Positions 12,796-13,014 of a DNA stretch of 13,014 nt are shown piece after piece. The position numbers and the translations under genes are program-made. Within the stretch, counting starts at the first letter, position 1; every line of letters starts with the position of its first letter. The notes beneath the pieces were generated by a model. That model was not told the origin of the DNA. It ran no database searches and was given only the letters and a program-made list of their open reading frames with translations. The stretch spans positions 14,952 through 27,965 of the forward strand of contig NZKZ01000127.1 of NCBI GenBank assembly GCA_002694065.1, written 5' to 3'. The DNA is from Acidiferrobacter sp. Lineage in GTDB: Bacteria > Pseudomonadota > Gammaproteobacteria > Arenicellales > UBA868.

Positions 12796-13014
12796 ATGAC
12801 GGGACGAGCGGTACTGCAGTGGATGACGCCGCCTTGTTGCCTGCTTTGTCACGACCAACCGGACTCTCGGAGCGGCCTTTGCCGAGATTGCTGGCAAAAG
12901 TTGCCCTTTATCCTTGATCCGCGGTGCCTGTCTTGCGCTAGAGCACTCACCCGCCCCGGCATCTGCGGTCAATGTCAGCAACGGCCACCCGGCTACGACA
13001 ACGCGATCGCACCG
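12796..13014 (+). CDS. comF: ComF family protein, N-terminal part (partial)
   Basis: A plus-strand frame is open from the ATG at 12796 to the window end and encodes 73 residues. It contains four CxxC pairs: CLLC, CRDC, CLSC and CGQC. They are spaced as in the N-terminal zinc-binding part of ComF/GntX proteins, with the linking LPFILDPRC resembling the usual LPW..P.C stretch. The phosphoribosyltransferase domain that should follow is outside the window. ComF proteins are needed for DNA uptake during transformation in naturally competent species, probably at the step of moving single-stranded DNA into the cytoplasm; in others the role is unclear. The gene is divergent from bioC, an arrangement I recall as common in proteobacteria. 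The ATG at 12823 is an alternative start giving a protein closer to the short E. coli N-terminus; neither has a strong ribosome-binding site. Confidence 0.82.
   Translation, partial: MTGRAVLQWMTPPCCLLCHDQPDSRSGLCRDCWQKLPFILDPRCLSCARALTRPGICGQCQQRPPGYDNAIAP

Noticed and set aside
12684..12917. Plus-strand frame of 77 residues at the right end
   Set aside because: It overlaps comF in another frame and lacks the CxxC pairs that identify the real gene.
1..13014. Mobile element, phage, CRISPR or toxin-antitoxin signals
   Set aside because: No transposase or integrase frames, no spaced direct repeats, no tRNA-associated attachment sites and no shift in base composition were seen.

Overview
The window looks like a chromosomal housekeeping segment of a gammaproteobacterium. 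The evidence is moderate, even GC content, protein sequences resembling gammaproteobacterial homologues by eye, and a cytochrome c oxidase cluster laid out much as in pseudomonads (DUF2244, coxB, coxA, cox11, coxC, DUF2909, SURF1, SCO-like, ctaB). I cannot place it below class level. There are no tRNA or rRNA genes, no IS elements, phage genes or CRISPR arrays, and no gene-free stretch over 300 bases. The longest gaps are 11633-11799 and 12625-12795.

Left part, plus strand (1-3473): the 3' end of purB (adenylosuccinate lyase), an RluF-type 23S rRNA pseudouridine synthase, pyrD (quinone-linked dihydroorotate dehydrogenase) whose start overlaps the stop of the gene before it, and a PuuB-like FAD amine oxidase. 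The spacing is tight enough for one transcript. It joins purine and pyrimidine synthesis with an rRNA modification gene and a solitary polyamine/amino-acid-type oxidase.

Middle, mostly minus strand (3519-11632): read in the direction of transcription this is DUF2244, coxB (CuA subunit II), coxA (heme-copper subunit I), a 37-residue single-membrane-pass protein, cox11 (CuB insertion) and coxC (subunit III). A plus-strand DUF2909 twin-transmembrane gene then interrupts the series. It is followed on the minus strand by SURF1, an SCO-like thioredoxin-fold protein, ctaB (heme O synthase) and a DUF938 methyltransferase. Together these encode an aa3/ba3-type terminal oxidase core and much of its assembly machinery. 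A heme A synthase gene (ctaA/cox15) and a canonical SCO with the full copper ligand set are absent from the visible cluster.

Right end: bioC (malonyl-ACP methyltransferase, biotin synthesis) on the minus strand, and divergently the start of comF, which runs off the window. Their 171-base intergenic region holds several dyad symmetries, one resembling a CRP/Vfr site.

I see no convincing undescribed system. The points most worth a second look are an HPEEY rather than HPEVY active-site motif in CoxA, a possible face-to-face promoter pair between SURF1 and DUF2909, mutually exclusive hairpins after DUF2909, the short gene between coxA and cox11, and the SCO-like protein that keeps the cysteine pair but appears to have lost the histidine ligand.
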